From an uncultured Pelagibacteraceae bacterium (GTDB lineage: Bacteria; Pseudomonadota; Alphaproteobacteria; Pelagibacterales; Pelagibacteraceae): 64,000 nt of DNA. Of the stretch, positions 1 through 10,540 are shown in pieces. The notes beneath the pieces are model-generated. The model was not told where the DNA came from and ran no database searches. It worked only from the letters and a program-made list of their open reading frames with translations. Position 1 is the stretch's first letter. Each line of letters starts with the position of its first letter. Made by a program: the position numbers and the translations under genes. The DNA lies in contig CACEQK010000004.1 of NCBI GenBank assembly GCA_902561585.1, positions 1-64,000 on the forward strand, given 5' to 3'.

Positions 1-636
1 GGTTATGATTTAAAAGTTTTAAACTCAGAAGGTAAGGAAGTTGGTCCAGGAAAGATGGGAGATATCGTAGTCAAACTTCCTTTACCACCAGGAACATTTC
101 CAACTCTTTGGGGAGCAGATAAAAGATATAAAGAAAATTATATGACTACATATCCAGGATATTACCAGACATATGATGCGGGACACATAGATGAAGATGG
201 TTATGTTTGGATCATGTCTAGGACAGATGACATTATAAATGTTGCTGGGCACAGATTGTCAACTGGTGCGATTGAAGAAGTTTTAGCTGAGCATAAAGAT
301 GTTGCTGAATGTGCCGTCATAGGTATTGCTGACAAACTAAAAGGACAGCTTCCGATAGGTTTGCTTGCTTTAAAAGCGGGAGTTACTAAAGAAAAAAAAG
401 ATATAATTGATGAATGTATTAAAATGGTACGAGAAAAAGTTGGCCCAGTAGCTGCGTTTAAACAAGCCATAGTGGTTAAAAGATTACCTAAAACTAGATC
501 AGGAAAAGTATTAAGAGGTACGGTCAGAAAAATAGCCGACAATGAACCATATAAAATGCCAGCTACGATTGATGACCCTGCTATTTTAGATGAGATAAAA
601 GCTGATCTTATTAAAAATGAAATATTAAAACTTTAA
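1..636 (+). CDS. prpE: Propionyl-CoA/acetyl-CoA synthetase (PrpE-like), C-terminal part, truncated at window start
   Basis: Frame open from base 1; AMP-binding C-terminus motifs GYYQTYDAGHIDEDGYVWIMSRTDDIINVAGHRLSTGAIEE and KTRSGKVLRGT. Confidence 0.85.
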   Translation, partial: GYDLKVLNSEGKEVGPGKMGDIVVKLPLPPGTFPTLWGADKRYKENYMTTYPGYYQTYDAGHIDEDGYVWIMSRTDDIINVAGHRLSTGAIEEVLAEHKDVAECAVIGIADKLKGQLPIGLLALKAGVTKEKKDIIDECIKMVREKVGPVAAFKQAIVVKRLPKTRSGKVLRGTVRKIADNEPYKMPATIDDPAILDEIKADLIKNEILKL

Positions 637-1938
637 AGGCTGCCCTTTAGACTCTAACACTACTTTACCATCAGACATTACTAGATTTCCATTAACAATA
701 GTGCCAACTGGAAAACCTTTGACTTTGTAGTTGTTAAAAGGTGTCCAGCCACATTTACTTGCTATAATTTCATCTTTTATAACTACTTCTTTATTCATGT
801 CAGCTATTGTTAAATCAGCATCAAAACCCTCTTTAATATATCCCTTATTTTTAATACCAAAAATTTTGCAAGGATTTTCACACATAAGGTTTATCAACTG
901 TTCTAGTGAAAGTTTTCCACTATTTACATGGTCAAGCATGACAGGAAAAATTGTTTGAACTCCGGGCATTCCTGATGGTGTGTCTGGATAAATTTTATCT
1001 TTATTTATTTTTAAATGAGGAGCGTGATCAGAACCTAATACATCAACAATGTTATTTTTTATTGCTAACCATAAACGATCGTAATGTTCTTTGGCTCTTA
1101 AGGGTGGATTCATTTGGGCATATGTTCCAAGCTTATCGTAACAATCAGGTGCATAAAGAGTTAAATGTTGAGGTGTAGTTTCAAAAGTAACATTTTTTTT
1201 ATGCATAGCTAAAAAATCTACCTCGTCTTTTGTTGTGACATGTAAAATATGGATTTTTTTATTGTATCGCTCAGCTATTTTTACTACTCTTCTTGTTGAT
1301 GACATGGCACACTCAACGTTTCTCCATTCAGGATGTGAATGTACATCACCTTTTTTTATAAATTTTTTTCTAAGTTTAATTATATCTTCATCTTCAGAGT
1401 GGATTGAAACTATTCTGTTACTACTTGATATCACTTTTTCTATGTCCGCTTCCTTATCAACTAATAGGTTGCCAGTAGAAGATCCTGCGAATAGTTTTAC
1501 CCCGCAACAACCTTCAACATTTTTTAAATCTGCGAGCTGATCCGTGTTATCCGGTGTTGCCCCAAAATAAAAAGCATAATTACTGTGCATCCTGTTTTTT
1601 GCTGCTTTCAATTTTTTGTCAAATTCAATTAAATTTGCGGTTGGAGGATTAGTATTAGGCATCTCAAACAAAGAGGTTACACCTCCAAGTACAGCGGCTC
1701 TGCTTCCACTCTCTAAATCTTCAGCATCCGTAGATCCAGGTTCTCTAAAATGGACTTGAGTATCGATAATTCCAGGCAAAACAACTTTGTTCGTAGCGTC
1801 ATAAACTTTTGAACTATTAAGTTCTATTTTGCCGATCTTTTTTATTTTTCCACCAGATAATCCAATATCAGTTTTCGTAAGCTTGCCATCAATGTAGCAA
1901 GAGCCATTTTTTATAATAAGACTAAAATTATCAGACAT
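625..1938 (-). CDS. pyrC: Dihydroorotase (amidohydrolase family)
   Basis: PGIIDTQVHFREPG, SIHSEDED, GSDHAPH motifs; 437 aa. Confidence 0.85.
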   Translation of the reverse strand: MSDNFSLIIKNGSCYIDGKLTKTDIGLSGGKIKKIGKIELNSSKVYDATNKVVLPGIIDTQVHFREPGSTDAEDLESGSRAAVLGGVTSLFEMPNTNPPTANLIEFDKKLKAAKNRMHSNYAFYFGATPDNTDQLADLKNVEGCCGVKLFAGSSTGNLLVDKEADIEKVISSSNRIVSIHSEDEDIIKLRKKFIKKGDVHSHPEWRNVECAMSSTRRVVKIAERYNKKIHILHVTTKDEVDFLAMHKKNVTFETTPQHLTLYAPDCYDKLGTYAQMNPPLRAKEHYDRLWLAIKNNIVDVLGSDHAPHLKINKDKIYPDTPSGMPGVQTIFPVMLDHVNSGKLSLEQLINLMCENPCKIFGIKNKGYIKEGFDADLTIADMNKEVVIKDEIIASKCGWTPFNNYKVKGFPVGTIVNGNLVMSDGKVVLESKGQPLKF

Positions 1939-1974
1939 GATTTAAAAAAATATTATACAATATATCCTGTATTT

Positions 1975-2856
1975 ATGAAAAAAGATCAAATTGTTTTATT
2001 AGAAAATCGTGGATTAATTTCTATAACTGGAGATGATGCTAAAAATTTTCTTCAAAACATTATTACTAACGATATTGAAAAAGTAAGCAAATCTTGTTCT
2101 ATTTTTTCTGCGTTATTTACTCCTCAAGGTAAATACTTTTTTGAATTTTTTCTAATTCAATCTAAAGATGGCTATTTATTAGATTGTGATAGTAAAGCTA
2201 CAAAAGAAATCATAAATTATCTTGCTAAGTATAAATTAAGATCAAAAATAGAAATTAAAGATAAATCCAATGAATACATTATAGGAATAATAAGTTTAGA
2301 AAAATTCAATGAAATACAAAAAAGTGAAAATAAACAAACTGATACTATAGAATATAGAAACAGTTCTATTTTTATTGACTCAAGAAACAAAAAATTAGGT
2401 GCTAGAATATTATCAACTCTTGAAAAATTGCATCTAACAATAAAAAAACTAGAATTAAAAATCACTAAACCAGACATTTATTTTAAAGAAGCGCATATTT
2501 TAGGTATACCGATTAAAGGTGTTGAAAGTTTAAAAGATCAATTATTTGGTTTAGAAGCTAACTTTGAAGAGTTAAGCGCAATAGATTTTAAAAAAGGGTG
2601 TTATATCGGCCAAGAAAATACAGCACGTATGAAATTAAAAAATAAACTAAGAAGAAGATTATTACCCATTTCCTCAACTGAAAAATTAAATTTAGGAGAA
2701 GAAATTTTTTATGATAAGATTAAAGTAGGCAAAATACTTATCGAAAAACCTTATCCATTTGGTTTAGTAAAATTAATTGATCCAAATGTTGAAGAATTTA
2801 AAAATAAAGAACTTTTAGTAAATAATAAAAAGTGTAAAATTTTAAAGAGCGTTTAA
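1975..2856 (+). CDS. ygfZ: Folate-binding protein YgfZ/GcvT-like
   Basis: KGCYIGQE signature and N-terminal GDDAKNFLQNIITNDI. Confidence 0.85.
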   Translation: MKKDQIVLLENRGLISITGDDAKNFLQNIITNDIEKVSKSCSIFSALFTPQGKYFFEFFLIQSKDGYLLDCDSKATKEIINYLAKYKLRSKIEIKDKSNEYIIGIISLEKFNEIQKSENKQTDTIEYRNSSIFIDSRNKKLGARILSTLEKLHLTIKKLELKITKPDIYFKEAHILGIPIKGVESLKDQLFGLEANFEELSAIDFKKGCYIGQENTARMKLKNKLRRRLLPISSTEKLNLGEEIFYDKIKVGKILIEKPYPFGLVKLIDPNVEEFKNKELLVNNKKCKILKSV

Positions 2857-2961
2857 TAATCTTGAAAGAGAAGCTAAGATCCCATAACCGCTCAGTTCAA
2901 TAAAGGCAATTACTAAAATAATAAGCACTATTCTTTTATTTTTTTTTAAATAATCAATCAT
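2842..2961 (-). CDS. Small single-pass membrane protein (39 aa), uncharacterised
   Basis: Read directly: MIDYLKKNKRIVLIILVIAFIELSGYGILASLSRLLNAL*; hydrophobic helix; 15 nt downstream of tRNA-Leu on the same strand; not in the supplied ORF track. Confidence 0.5.
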   Translation of the reverse strand: MIDYLKKNKRIVLIILVIAFIELSGYGILASLSRLLNAL

Positions 2962-2976
2962 AATTAAGCTTTTTTT

Positions 2977-3060
2977 TGGTGCGGTCGGAGAGACTCGAAC
3001 TCTCACGGGAAACCCACACGCCCCTCAAGCGTGCCTGTCTACCAATTTCAGCACGACCGC
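2977..3060 (-). tRNA. tRNA-Leu (GAG), CCA encoded
   Basis: Reverse complement GCGGTCGTGCTGAAATTGGTAGACAGGCACGCTTGAGGGGCGTG...GAGAGTTCGAGTCTCTCCGACCGCACCA; cloverleaf with acceptor stem GCGGTCG/CGACCGC. Confidence 0.93.
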
Positions 3061-3121
3061 AATATTTATGCGACAATAAATGAATGACAATTTAACCTCA
3101 AGTTGATAAATTGGAATTAGT

Positions 3122-4111
3122 ATGTCTGTACAACAACCAAATTTTAACGGTTCTCAGGAGATTTATAAAAAGATCTCAAAATTTGTGCCTGAAAATGAAT
3201 GGAAAGTTCATGCTCCATTAATTGAAAAGATTAATAAATTAAAAAAAGAGAAAAACGCAATCATTCTTGCCCACAATTATCAGACTCCAGAAATTTATCA
3301 CGGTGTTGCGGATATATCGGCTGACTCTCTAGCTCTTGCTGTAGAAGCTTCAAAAACTTCTGCAGATAAAATTATTATGTGTGGAGTTCACTTCATGGCC
3401 GAAACTGCAAAGTTAATGAATCCAACTAAAAAAGTTTTTTTACCAGACATGCAAGCAGGATGTTCACTTGCAAGTTCTATTACAGGAGAAGATGTGAGAT
3501 TACTAAAACAAGAATACCCGGGTGTACCTGTTGTATCTTATGTTAATACTTCAGCAGATGTAAAAGCTGAAACAGATGTTTGTTGTACCTCTGCAAATGC
3601 TGTTAAAGTTGTTGAGTCTTTAAATGTAGAGAAAGTAATTTTTCTTCCAGACCAATATTTAGCAGACTACGTTGCTAAAAATACAAAAGTAAAAATTATT
3701 TCTTGGAAAGGCACTTGTATTGTTCATGAACAATTTACAGGAAAAGAAATTCAAGACATCAAAAATCAAAATCCAGGTATTAAAATTATTGCACATCCAG
3801 AGTGTCCGCCAGATGTAATTGAAGCATCTGACTTTGCAGGATCAACTTCCGGCATGATTAAATACGTTAAAGATAATCAGCCTAAAAAAGTGATGTTAGT
3901 AACTGAATGTTCAATGAGTGATAACGTTGAAGCAGATAATCCAAATGTATCTTTCATCAAGCCATGTAATCTTTGTCCTTACATGAAAAAAATTAATTTA
4001 GAAAAAATTTTAGACTGTTTAGAAAATGATACGAATGAAATTATTTTAGATAATAAAACTATAGAAGCTGCTAGAAAATCTGTAATTAGAATGACCGAAA
4101 TTGGTCGTTAG
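3122..4111 (+). CDS. nadA: Quinolinate synthase A
   Basis: AIILAHNYQTPEIYHGVAD, MCGVHFMAETAK, CNLCPYMKK motifs. Confidence 0.95.
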   Translation: MSVQQPNFNGSQEIYKKISKFVPENEWKVHAPLIEKINKLKKEKNAIILAHNYQTPEIYHGVADISADSLALAVEASKTSADKIIMCGVHFMAETAKLMNPTKKVFLPDMQAGCSLASSITGEDVRLLKQEYPGVPVVSYVNTSADVKAETDVCCTSANAVKVVESLNVEKVIFLPDQYLADYVAKNTKVKIISWKGTCIVHEQFTGKEIQDIKNQNPGIKIIAHPECPPDVIEASDFAGSTSGMIKYVKDNQPKKVMLVTECSMSDNVEADNPNVSFIKPCNLCPYMKKINLEKILDCLENDTNEIILDNKTIEAARKSVIRMTEIGR

Positions 4112-4946
4112 ATCAGTGCAAAAATTAAATCAATCTTATATTAATTCAGTCGTAAAAAAGGCACTTGAAGAAGACCTTAGGCCTAGAGGAGACATCACCA
4201 CCAACTTAATAACTGCCAAAGACAAAATAATAAAAGCTAAGATCATAGCCAAACAAGATGGTGTAATAGCTGGTTTAGATTTTTGTAAAACTGCTTTTAA
4301 ATTAATTGGTAAAGAATCAGTTTTTACTAAGAAAATTTCTGATGGAAAAAAAATTAAAAAAAAAAAAGTAATTGCTATAATAAAAGCTAAAAAAAAAACT
4401 ATCTTAACCGCTGAAAGGACTGCTTTAAATTTTCTTAATCATGCATCAGGTATTGCAACACTTACTAATCAGTTCGTTAAAAAAATTAGTAAAAAAACTA
4501 AGATCTGTTGTACAAGAAAAACCACACCTAATTTAAGAACACTTGAAAAATATGCTGTCAAAAAAGGTGGTGGCCATAATCATAGATACAATTTAAGTGA
4601 TGAAATTCTTATTAAAGATAACCATATTAGTGCATCTAATAATTTTAGAGATTTAGTTAAAAAAGCAATTAAAACAAAAAAAATTGTTACAGTAGAAATT
4701 GAAAGTATCAATCAACTCAAACAGATTATGGGTTTCAAGTTTAAAAGAATACTTTTTGATAATATGAGCTCTTCGCAATTAAAAAAATGCTTAAAACTTT
4801 GCAAAAATAAATATCAAACAGAGTATTCAGGTAATGCAACTTTAAAAAATATTAAACAAATATCAAATACAAAGATAAATAGAATTTCTGTAGGTGCAAT
4901 TACTCATAGCGCCAAATCATTTGATTCGACTTTATTATTTAGATAA
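4101..4946 (+). CDS. nadC: Nicotinate-nucleotide pyrophosphorylase (carboxylating)
   Basis: EDLRPRGDITT, AERTALNFLNHASGIAT, TRKTTPNLRTLEKYAVKKGGGHNHR; adjacent to nadA. Confidence 0.95.
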   Translation: MVVRSVQKLNQSYINSVVKKALEEDLRPRGDITTNLITAKDKIIKAKIIAKQDGVIAGLDFCKTAFKLIGKESVFTKKISDGKKIKKKKVIAIIKAKKKTILTAERTALNFLNHASGIATLTNQFVKKISKKTKICCTRKTTPNLRTLEKYAVKKGGGHNHRYNLSDEILIKDNHISASNNFRDLVKKAIKTKKIVTVEIESINQLKQIMGFKFKRILFDNMSSSQLKKCLKLCKNKYQTEYSGNATLKNIKQISNTKINRISVGAITHSAKSFDSTLLFR

Positions 4947-7595
4947 TTCTGCTTGAGCGGCAGCTAATCTTGCTACTGGAACTCTAAATGGAGAGCATGA
5001 AACATAGTTTAGTCCGGTTCTTGAACAGAATTCTATACTCTTCGGGTCTCCACCGTGTTCACCACAAATACCTAATTTAATATTTTTATTTGTTTTTCTA
5101 CCTCTTGAGGAAGCTATTTCCACTAACTCGCCCACTCCATTCTGATCAATACTAACAAACGGGTCAACTTCAAATATTTTATTATCAATATAATTATTTA
5201 AAAATTTTCCTGAGTCGTCTCGACTTATTCCTAGAGTTGTTTGAGTTAAATCGTTTGTTCCAAAGCTAAAGAAATCAGCATGTTTTGAAATAGATTTCGC
5301 CTGTAAAGCAGCACGAGGTAATTCGATCATAGTACCTACCATATATTCAAGTTTTAATTTATTTTCTTTTTCTATTTCTTTAGCAATTTTATTAACTAAA
5401 GCTCTTAAAATTTTAAGTTCGGAGTCCGTTGAAACCAAAGGTATCATAATTTCTGCAAAAGCTGCTTTTACTTTTTGTTTTTTTAATTCAACTATAGCTT
5501 CAAATATAGCTCTGCATTGCATCTCATATATCTCTGGGAAAGAAATACCAAGTCGGCAACCTCTGTGTCCTAACATAGGGTTTTCCTCATGGAGTTCTGA
5601 AATTCTGTCTTTAACTTCCTTTGCTGATAGATTTAAAGATCTCGCTACTTCCTCTATGTCTTTGTCAGCTTTTGGTAAAAATTCATGAAGTGGTGGATCT
5701 AATAATCTTACTGTTACAGGTAAACCTGACATGACTTTGAATATTTTTTTAAAATCTTCTTTTTGATGAGGTAAAAGTTTATCTAGCGCACTATTTCTGT
5801 CTTCTTTTGATTTAGATAAAATCATTTGTCTTACAGATAAAATTCTTTCCTCATCAAAAAACATATGTTCTGTTCTACATAACCCAATTCCTTCAGCACC
5901 GAACTCTCTAGCTGTTTTACTATCTGCCTCTGTTTCAGCATTCGTTCTTACTTTTAATTTTCTAAATTCATCAGCCCATTTCATTATTGTAGAAAAATAG
6001 CCAGATATTTCTGGTTGAACAGTAGGCACCAACCCTTTCATTACTTTTCCGCTTCCACCGTCTATGGTAATTATATCACCCTCTTTAATAATTACGTCCC
6101 CTGCTTTAAATTGTTTTAATTCATAATCAATTGTTATTTCACTAGAACCTGAAACACATGGTCTACCCATTCCTCTTGCTACTACTGCAGCATGACTTGT
6201 CATTCCACCTCTTGCCGTAAGAATTCCTTTTGCAGCATGCATTCCGTGTATATCTTCTGGTGAAGTTTCTAATCTTACTAGTATTGTATCTTGCATCATC
6301 CCATTTAATTTTTCTGCTTCATCAGCTGTAAAAACAACCTTTCCACTCGCAGCTCCTGGGGATGCAGGCAATCCTGAAGCGATTACTTCTTTTTTAACTT
6401 TATCATCTAAAGTTGGATGTAATAATGTGTCTAAAGTATTAGGATCAATTCTTTCAATTGCTTCTTTTTTTGAAATTAATTTTTCTTTAACCATATCTAC
6501 TGCAATTTTTATTGCAGCTTTGGCAGTTCTTTTTCCTGATCTTGTTTGAAGCATCCAAAGTTTGTTATTCTCAACTGTAAACTCAATGTCTTGCATATCT
6601 TTGTAGTGCTTCTCTAATTTAAGAAATACTTTTGCTAATTCTTTATAAACTGTAGGCATAGCCTCTTCCATTGATGAGTCTTTTGAACCAGCATCTTGTT
6701 TTGCTTTTTTAGTGATGTATTGAGGAGTTCTGGTACCTGCTACAACATCTTCGCCTTGTGCATTAATTAAAAATTCTCCAAAGAAAGAATTTTCCCCTGT
6801 TGATGGGTTTCTCGTAAAAGCAACACCTGTTGAACAATCGTTACCCATGTTACCAAAAACCATCGCTTGAACGTTTACTGCTGTCCCCCAGTGATCAGGG
6901 ATTTGATTTAATTTTCTATAAGTTTTTGCTCTTTGACTATCCCAAGATAAAAACACTGCATTTACTGCTCCTAGCAATTGCTCTTTTACGTCTTGCGGGA
7001 AATTAATTTTTTTTTCTTTTTTTACTAGATCTTTAAAATTTGTTATCAATCCGTCCCAATCGCTCTCATCTAAATCTGTATCTAGCAACACACCTTTTGT
7101 TAATTTGTAATTATCAATTAACTCTTCAAATAAGTGTCCTTCAACTCCAAGAACAACGTTGCTATACATTTGTATAAACCTTCTGTAACTATCTTTGGCA
7201 AATCGACCGTTTAAGGTTTTCTTTTTTAATGACTCCACTGTTTTATCATTGAGACCAAGATTTAAAATCGTATCCATCATACCCGGCATTGAAATTCTAG
7301 CACCAGATCTAACTGACACTAATAATGGATTTTTAAGATCACCAAACTTCTTTTTAGTTTTCTTTTCAATATTTTTAAGCTCTACTTCGATATTTTTAAT
7401 TACACTTTTAGGAAGTTTTTTTTTATTTTTATAAAAAAGATCACAAACATTTGTTGTAATAGTGAATCCAGGAGGAACAGGTAAGCCTAATCTTCCCATC
7501 TCCCCAAGATTGGCGCCTTTACCACCTAAAATATTTTTTTTATTCTTTAATTTTTTTGCAGATTTATCATCAAAACTAAATACAACTTTTGCCAT
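4935..7595 (-). CDS. ppdK: Pyruvate, phosphate dikinase
   Basis: 886 aa; ARGGMTSHAAVVARGMGRPCV phospho-His motif; C-terminal GICGEHGGDP. Confidence 0.95.
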   Translation of the reverse strand: MAKVVFSFDDKSAKKLKNKKNILGGKGANLGEMGRLGLPVPPGFTITTNVCDLFYKNKKKLPKSVIKNIEVELKNIEKKTKKKFGDLKNPLLVSVRSGARISMPGMMDTILNLGLNDKTVESLKKKTLNGRFAKDSYRRFIQMYSNVVLGVEGHLFEELIDNYKLTKGVLLDTDLDESDWDGLITNFKDLVKKEKKINFPQDVKEQLLGAVNAVFLSWDSQRAKTYRKLNQIPDHWGTAVNVQAMVFGNMGNDCSTGVAFTRNPSTGENSFFGEFLINAQGEDVVAGTRTPQYITKKAKQDAGSKDSSMEEAMPTVYKELAKVFLKLEKHYKDMQDIEFTVENNKLWMLQTRSGKRTAKAAIKIAVDMVKEKLISKKEAIERIDPNTLDTLLHPTLDDKVKKEVIASGLPASPGAASGKVVFTADEAEKLNGMMQDTILVRLETSPEDIHGMHAAKGILTARGGMTSHAAVVARGMGRPCVSGSSEITIDYELKQFKAGDVIIKEGDIITIDGGSGKVMKGLVPTVQPEISGYFSTIMKWADEFRKLKVRTNAETEADSKTAREFGAEGIGLCRTEHMFFDEERILSVRQMILSKSKEDRNSALDKLLPHQKEDFKKIFKVMSGLPVTVRLLDPPLHEFLPKADKDIEEVARSLNLSAKEVKDRISELHEENPMLGHRGCRLGISFPEIYEMQCRAIFEAIVELKKQKVKAAFAEIMIPLVSTDSELKILRALVNKIAKEIEKENKLKLEYMVGTMIELPRAALQAKSISKHADFFSFGTNDLTQTTLGISRDDSGKFLNNYIDNKIFEVDPFVSIDQNGVGELVEIASSRGRKTNKNIKLGICGEHGGDPKSIEFCSRTGLNYVSCSPFRVPVARLAAAQAELSK

Positions 7596-9649
7596 TACAG
7601 ACCCTCTAATTTTGAAAAATCGATAAAAGTATCAAATGTGTTACAAAACATTTTTAAAAGCTCTAATCGATTATTTTTTATATCTTGATTTTCATCATTT
7701 ACTACCACATTGTCAAAAAAATTATCTGTAGATTCTTTGGTGTCAGATAGCTTTATTAACAAGCTTTCGTAGTCTTTATTGTCATCTTTAACAGTAAAAG
7801 CTTTTCTAATTTCATTAATTTTTTCATGAAGAACTCTTTCTTCATCTTTTCTAAATAAAACAGCATCTGGTCTTCCTGTGACTCCTTTTTCAGCTTTATC
7901 TAAAATGTTTGATACTCGTTTATAAGAGCTAATCGCATTAAGTCCTATTCCCTTATTTTTATATTTATGAATTAAAATGGTTTTTGCATAAAGGTCTAAA
8001 AAATTATCCCCAGCATGTGAGCTAACTGAAGCTTCTATAATATCGGGTTTTATATTTTTTAATTTTAAAACGTTTCTCATTCTTTCTTTTATAAAATCTA
8101 GAACTTCTTGTTCAGTTTTCTCATTTTTTATCTCAACACCTTGCTCTTGGTATAGTCTTATTGCATAGCTAATTAGGTCTCTTAATTTAAATGATAATTT
8201 ATTTTCAATTATTATTCTGAGCAAACCTATTGCTGCTCGCCTTAAAGCAAAAGGATCTTTTGAACTTGTTGGTTTTTCATCAATTACAAAAAAGCCAACT
8301 AAAGTATCGATCTTGTCTACAATTGAAATTGAATAGCTAAACGGTTTTTTAGGTATCGCAGATGTTAAACCAACAGGTAAATAATGATCACTAACTGAGT
8401 TAGCGATATCCTCTTCAAATCCTTGTGCTAAAGCAAAATATTTTCCCATTACGCCTTGAAGTTCAGGATATTCTCCAACTAAATCTGAACATAAGTCAGA
8501 TTTTGAAATTGAAGCTGCAACTTGAACTTTTTCTTTACTTATATTTAAATCATCAGACAGAAAGCCTGCTAATTGTCTTAATCTTTGAGTTTTGTCATAA
8601 ATGGTTCCAAGCTTTTCATAAAAAGTAACTGACTTCAAATTTGCTATTTGTTTAATTAAATTTTTTGATCTATCTTTATCCCAAAAAAATTTAGCGTCAG
8701 CTAATCTTGCCTCAACGACTCTCTTATTTCCCTCTGTAATGAATTTTTTTTCATCTTTTTTGTTCGCTACAACAAAAAAATTATTTGTTAATTTTTCTCT
8801 ACTATCAAAAATTGGAAAATACCTTTGGTGTTTCTCTAAAGTAGAAATAATAATTTCTTGTGGTATTTTCAGATAATCCTTATTGAAACTTACATGTAAT
8901 AAATTAGGGTCTTCAACAATATTTACAACCTCCTCTAATAAGTTTTTGTTGATCCTTTCTTTATATTGTTTTGAATTCGAAAAAGAACTAATTTTTTTTA
9001 GAATAATTTCCTCTCTTACTTGGTGATCAACAATAATATTAAAAGTTTTAAGAAAACTTAAGTACTCTTTAAAGTTATTGATTTTTTTGGATTTAATTAT
9101 CAGATCCTGCTCAACAGTTATTTCATCTGTTGTCTCCAAATGATCAAAGCTAAAAGAGAGTTTTTTATTATTAAATCTTGCAAATATTGATTGAAGAGGT
9201 CTTCCCCACATTAAGTTGTGATCAGACCATTTCATTGACTTTTTCCAGCTAATTGTACTAATGGCTTTTGGTATAATTTTGCTCAATAATTCCTCAACTA
9301 AAATTGATTTAGGTTGAGTCTTAATAAAATAAAATTTTCCTTTATCTGTATCTTTTTCAATTAAATCTTGCTCTGATACATTTTTTGCTTTCACAAAGCC
9401 TTGTATAACTTGGTCAGGAGATCCTACTTTTGGTCCTTTAATTTCTTTTGCTGCTATTTTTATATTTTCGGCTAAATCATTTGCTAAAAGAACCAGTCTT
9501 GTTGGCGAAGAGTATACTAAAAGATCTTTGTATTTTATCTCGTTCTCTTTAAATGAATTCTCAACAAATTCTTTTAGTTGTGTTCTAGCTCCAATTTGAA
9601 GTTGAGGTGGAATTTCTTCACTATAAAGTTCCAATAAAAGTTCTGCCAT
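7595..9649 (-). CDS. glyS: Glycyl-tRNA synthetase beta subunit
   Basis: LLLELYSEEIPPQLQ N-terminus, KSMKWSDHNLMWGRPLQSI; next to glyQ. Confidence 0.95.
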   Translation of the reverse strand: MAELLLELYSEEIPPQLQIGARTQLKEFVENSFKENEIKYKDLLVYSSPTRLVLLANDLAENIKIAAKEIKGPKVGSPDQVIQGFVKAKNVSEQDLIEKDTDKGKFYFIKTQPKSILVEELLSKIIPKAISTISWKKSMKWSDHNLMWGRPLQSIFARFNNKKLSFSFDHLETTDEITVEQDLIIKSKKINNFKEYLSFLKTFNIIVDHQVREEIILKKISSFSNSKQYKERINKNLLEEVVNIVEDPNLLHVSFNKDYLKIPQEIIISTLEKHQRYFPIFDSREKLTNNFFVVANKKDEKKFITEGNKRVVEARLADAKFFWDKDRSKNLIKQIANLKSVTFYEKLGTIYDKTQRLRQLAGFLSDDLNISKEKVQVAASISKSDLCSDLVGEYPELQGVMGKYFALAQGFEEDIANSVSDHYLPVGLTSAIPKKPFSYSISIVDKIDTLVGFFVIDEKPTSSKDPFALRRAAIGLLRIIIENKLSFKLRDLISYAIRLYQEQGVEIKNEKTEQEVLDFIKERMRNVLKLKNIKPDIIEASVSSHAGDNFLDLYAKTILIHKYKNKGIGLNAISSYKRVSNILDKAEKGVTGRPDAVLFRKDEERVLHEKINEIRKAFTVKDDNKDYESLLIKLSDTKESTDNFFDNVVVNDENQDIKNNRLELLKMFCNTFDTFIDFSKLEGL

Positions 9650-9652
9650 AAA

Positions 9653-10540
9653 TTAACTTTGAGAGCTTAACCATAGTGCGCCGCATCCTTTTGCGAGCTC
9701 TCTTATCCTAGTGATATAACCGGTTCTTTCTGCAACTCCTATAACACCTCGTGAGTCTAATAAATTAAATATATGGCTAGCTTTTAAACACTGATCATAA
9801 GCTGGAAGAGAAAGTTTTTTTTCTAGCAAAGATTTACATTCATTCTCTGTGCTTTCGAAATTTTTTAACAAAGCATCAGTATTTGCAAACTCAAAATTAT
9901 AAGCTGAAAACTCTTTTTCGGCTTGAAGGAAAACTTCTTTATATTTTACGCCTTCATTATTCCAATCTAAATCAAAAACATTATTTTTGCCTTGAACAAA
10001 CATACAAAGTCTTTCTAGACCATAAGTAATTTCTACTGGAACTGGTTTACACTCTATTCCTGTCATTTGTTGAAAATAAGTAAATTGTGTAATCTCCATT
10101 CCATCACACCATACTTCCCAGCCTAAACCTGCTGCACCTAAAGTTGGACTTTCCCAATCATCTTCAACAAAACGAATATCGTGATTTTTTACATCTATAC
10201 CTATAGATGCCAAACTTTTTAAATACATTTGTTTAATATTTTTTGGAGAGGGTTTTATAATTACTTGATATTGATAATAATGTTGTAATCGATTTGGATT
10301 TTCACCGTACCTTCCATCTGTTGGTCTTCTTGAAGGCTGAACATATGCAGCTTTCCATGGCTTGGGACCTAGAGATCGTAAAGTGGTAGCCGGATGAAAA
10401 GTTCCTGCTCCAACTTCCATATCGTATGGTTGTAAAATTATACAACCATTTTTACCCCAAAAATTTTGAAGATTCATTATTATATCTTGAAAGGATAAAA
10501 AATTTAATTTTTTCGTTTTAACTTTTTTTTTTACTGGCAT
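9653..10540 (-). CDS. glyQ: Glycyl-tRNA synthetase alpha subunit
   Basis: [59 protein letters not shown]. Confidence 0.97.
   Translation of the reverse strand: MPVKKKVKTKKLNFLSFQDIIMNLQNFWGKNGCIILQPYDMEVGAGTFHPATTLRSLGPKPWKAAYVQPSRRPTDGRYGENPNRLQHYYQYQVIIKPSPKNIKQMYLKSLASIGIDVKNHDIRFVEDDWESPTLGAAGLGWEVWCDGMEITQFTYFQQMTGIECKPVPVEITYGLERLCMFVQGKNNVFDLDWNNEGVKYKEVFLQAEKEFSAYNFEFANTDALLKNFESTENECKSLLEKKLSLPAYDQCLKASHIFNLLDSRGVIGVAERTGYITRIRELAKGCGALWLSSQS

Noticed and set aside
1235-1540. 101-aa ORF antisense to pyrC (similar shadow ORFs at 201, 731, 951, 2217, 13504, 27923, 38408)
   Set aside because: Opposite well-supported genes, no domain or start-site evidence
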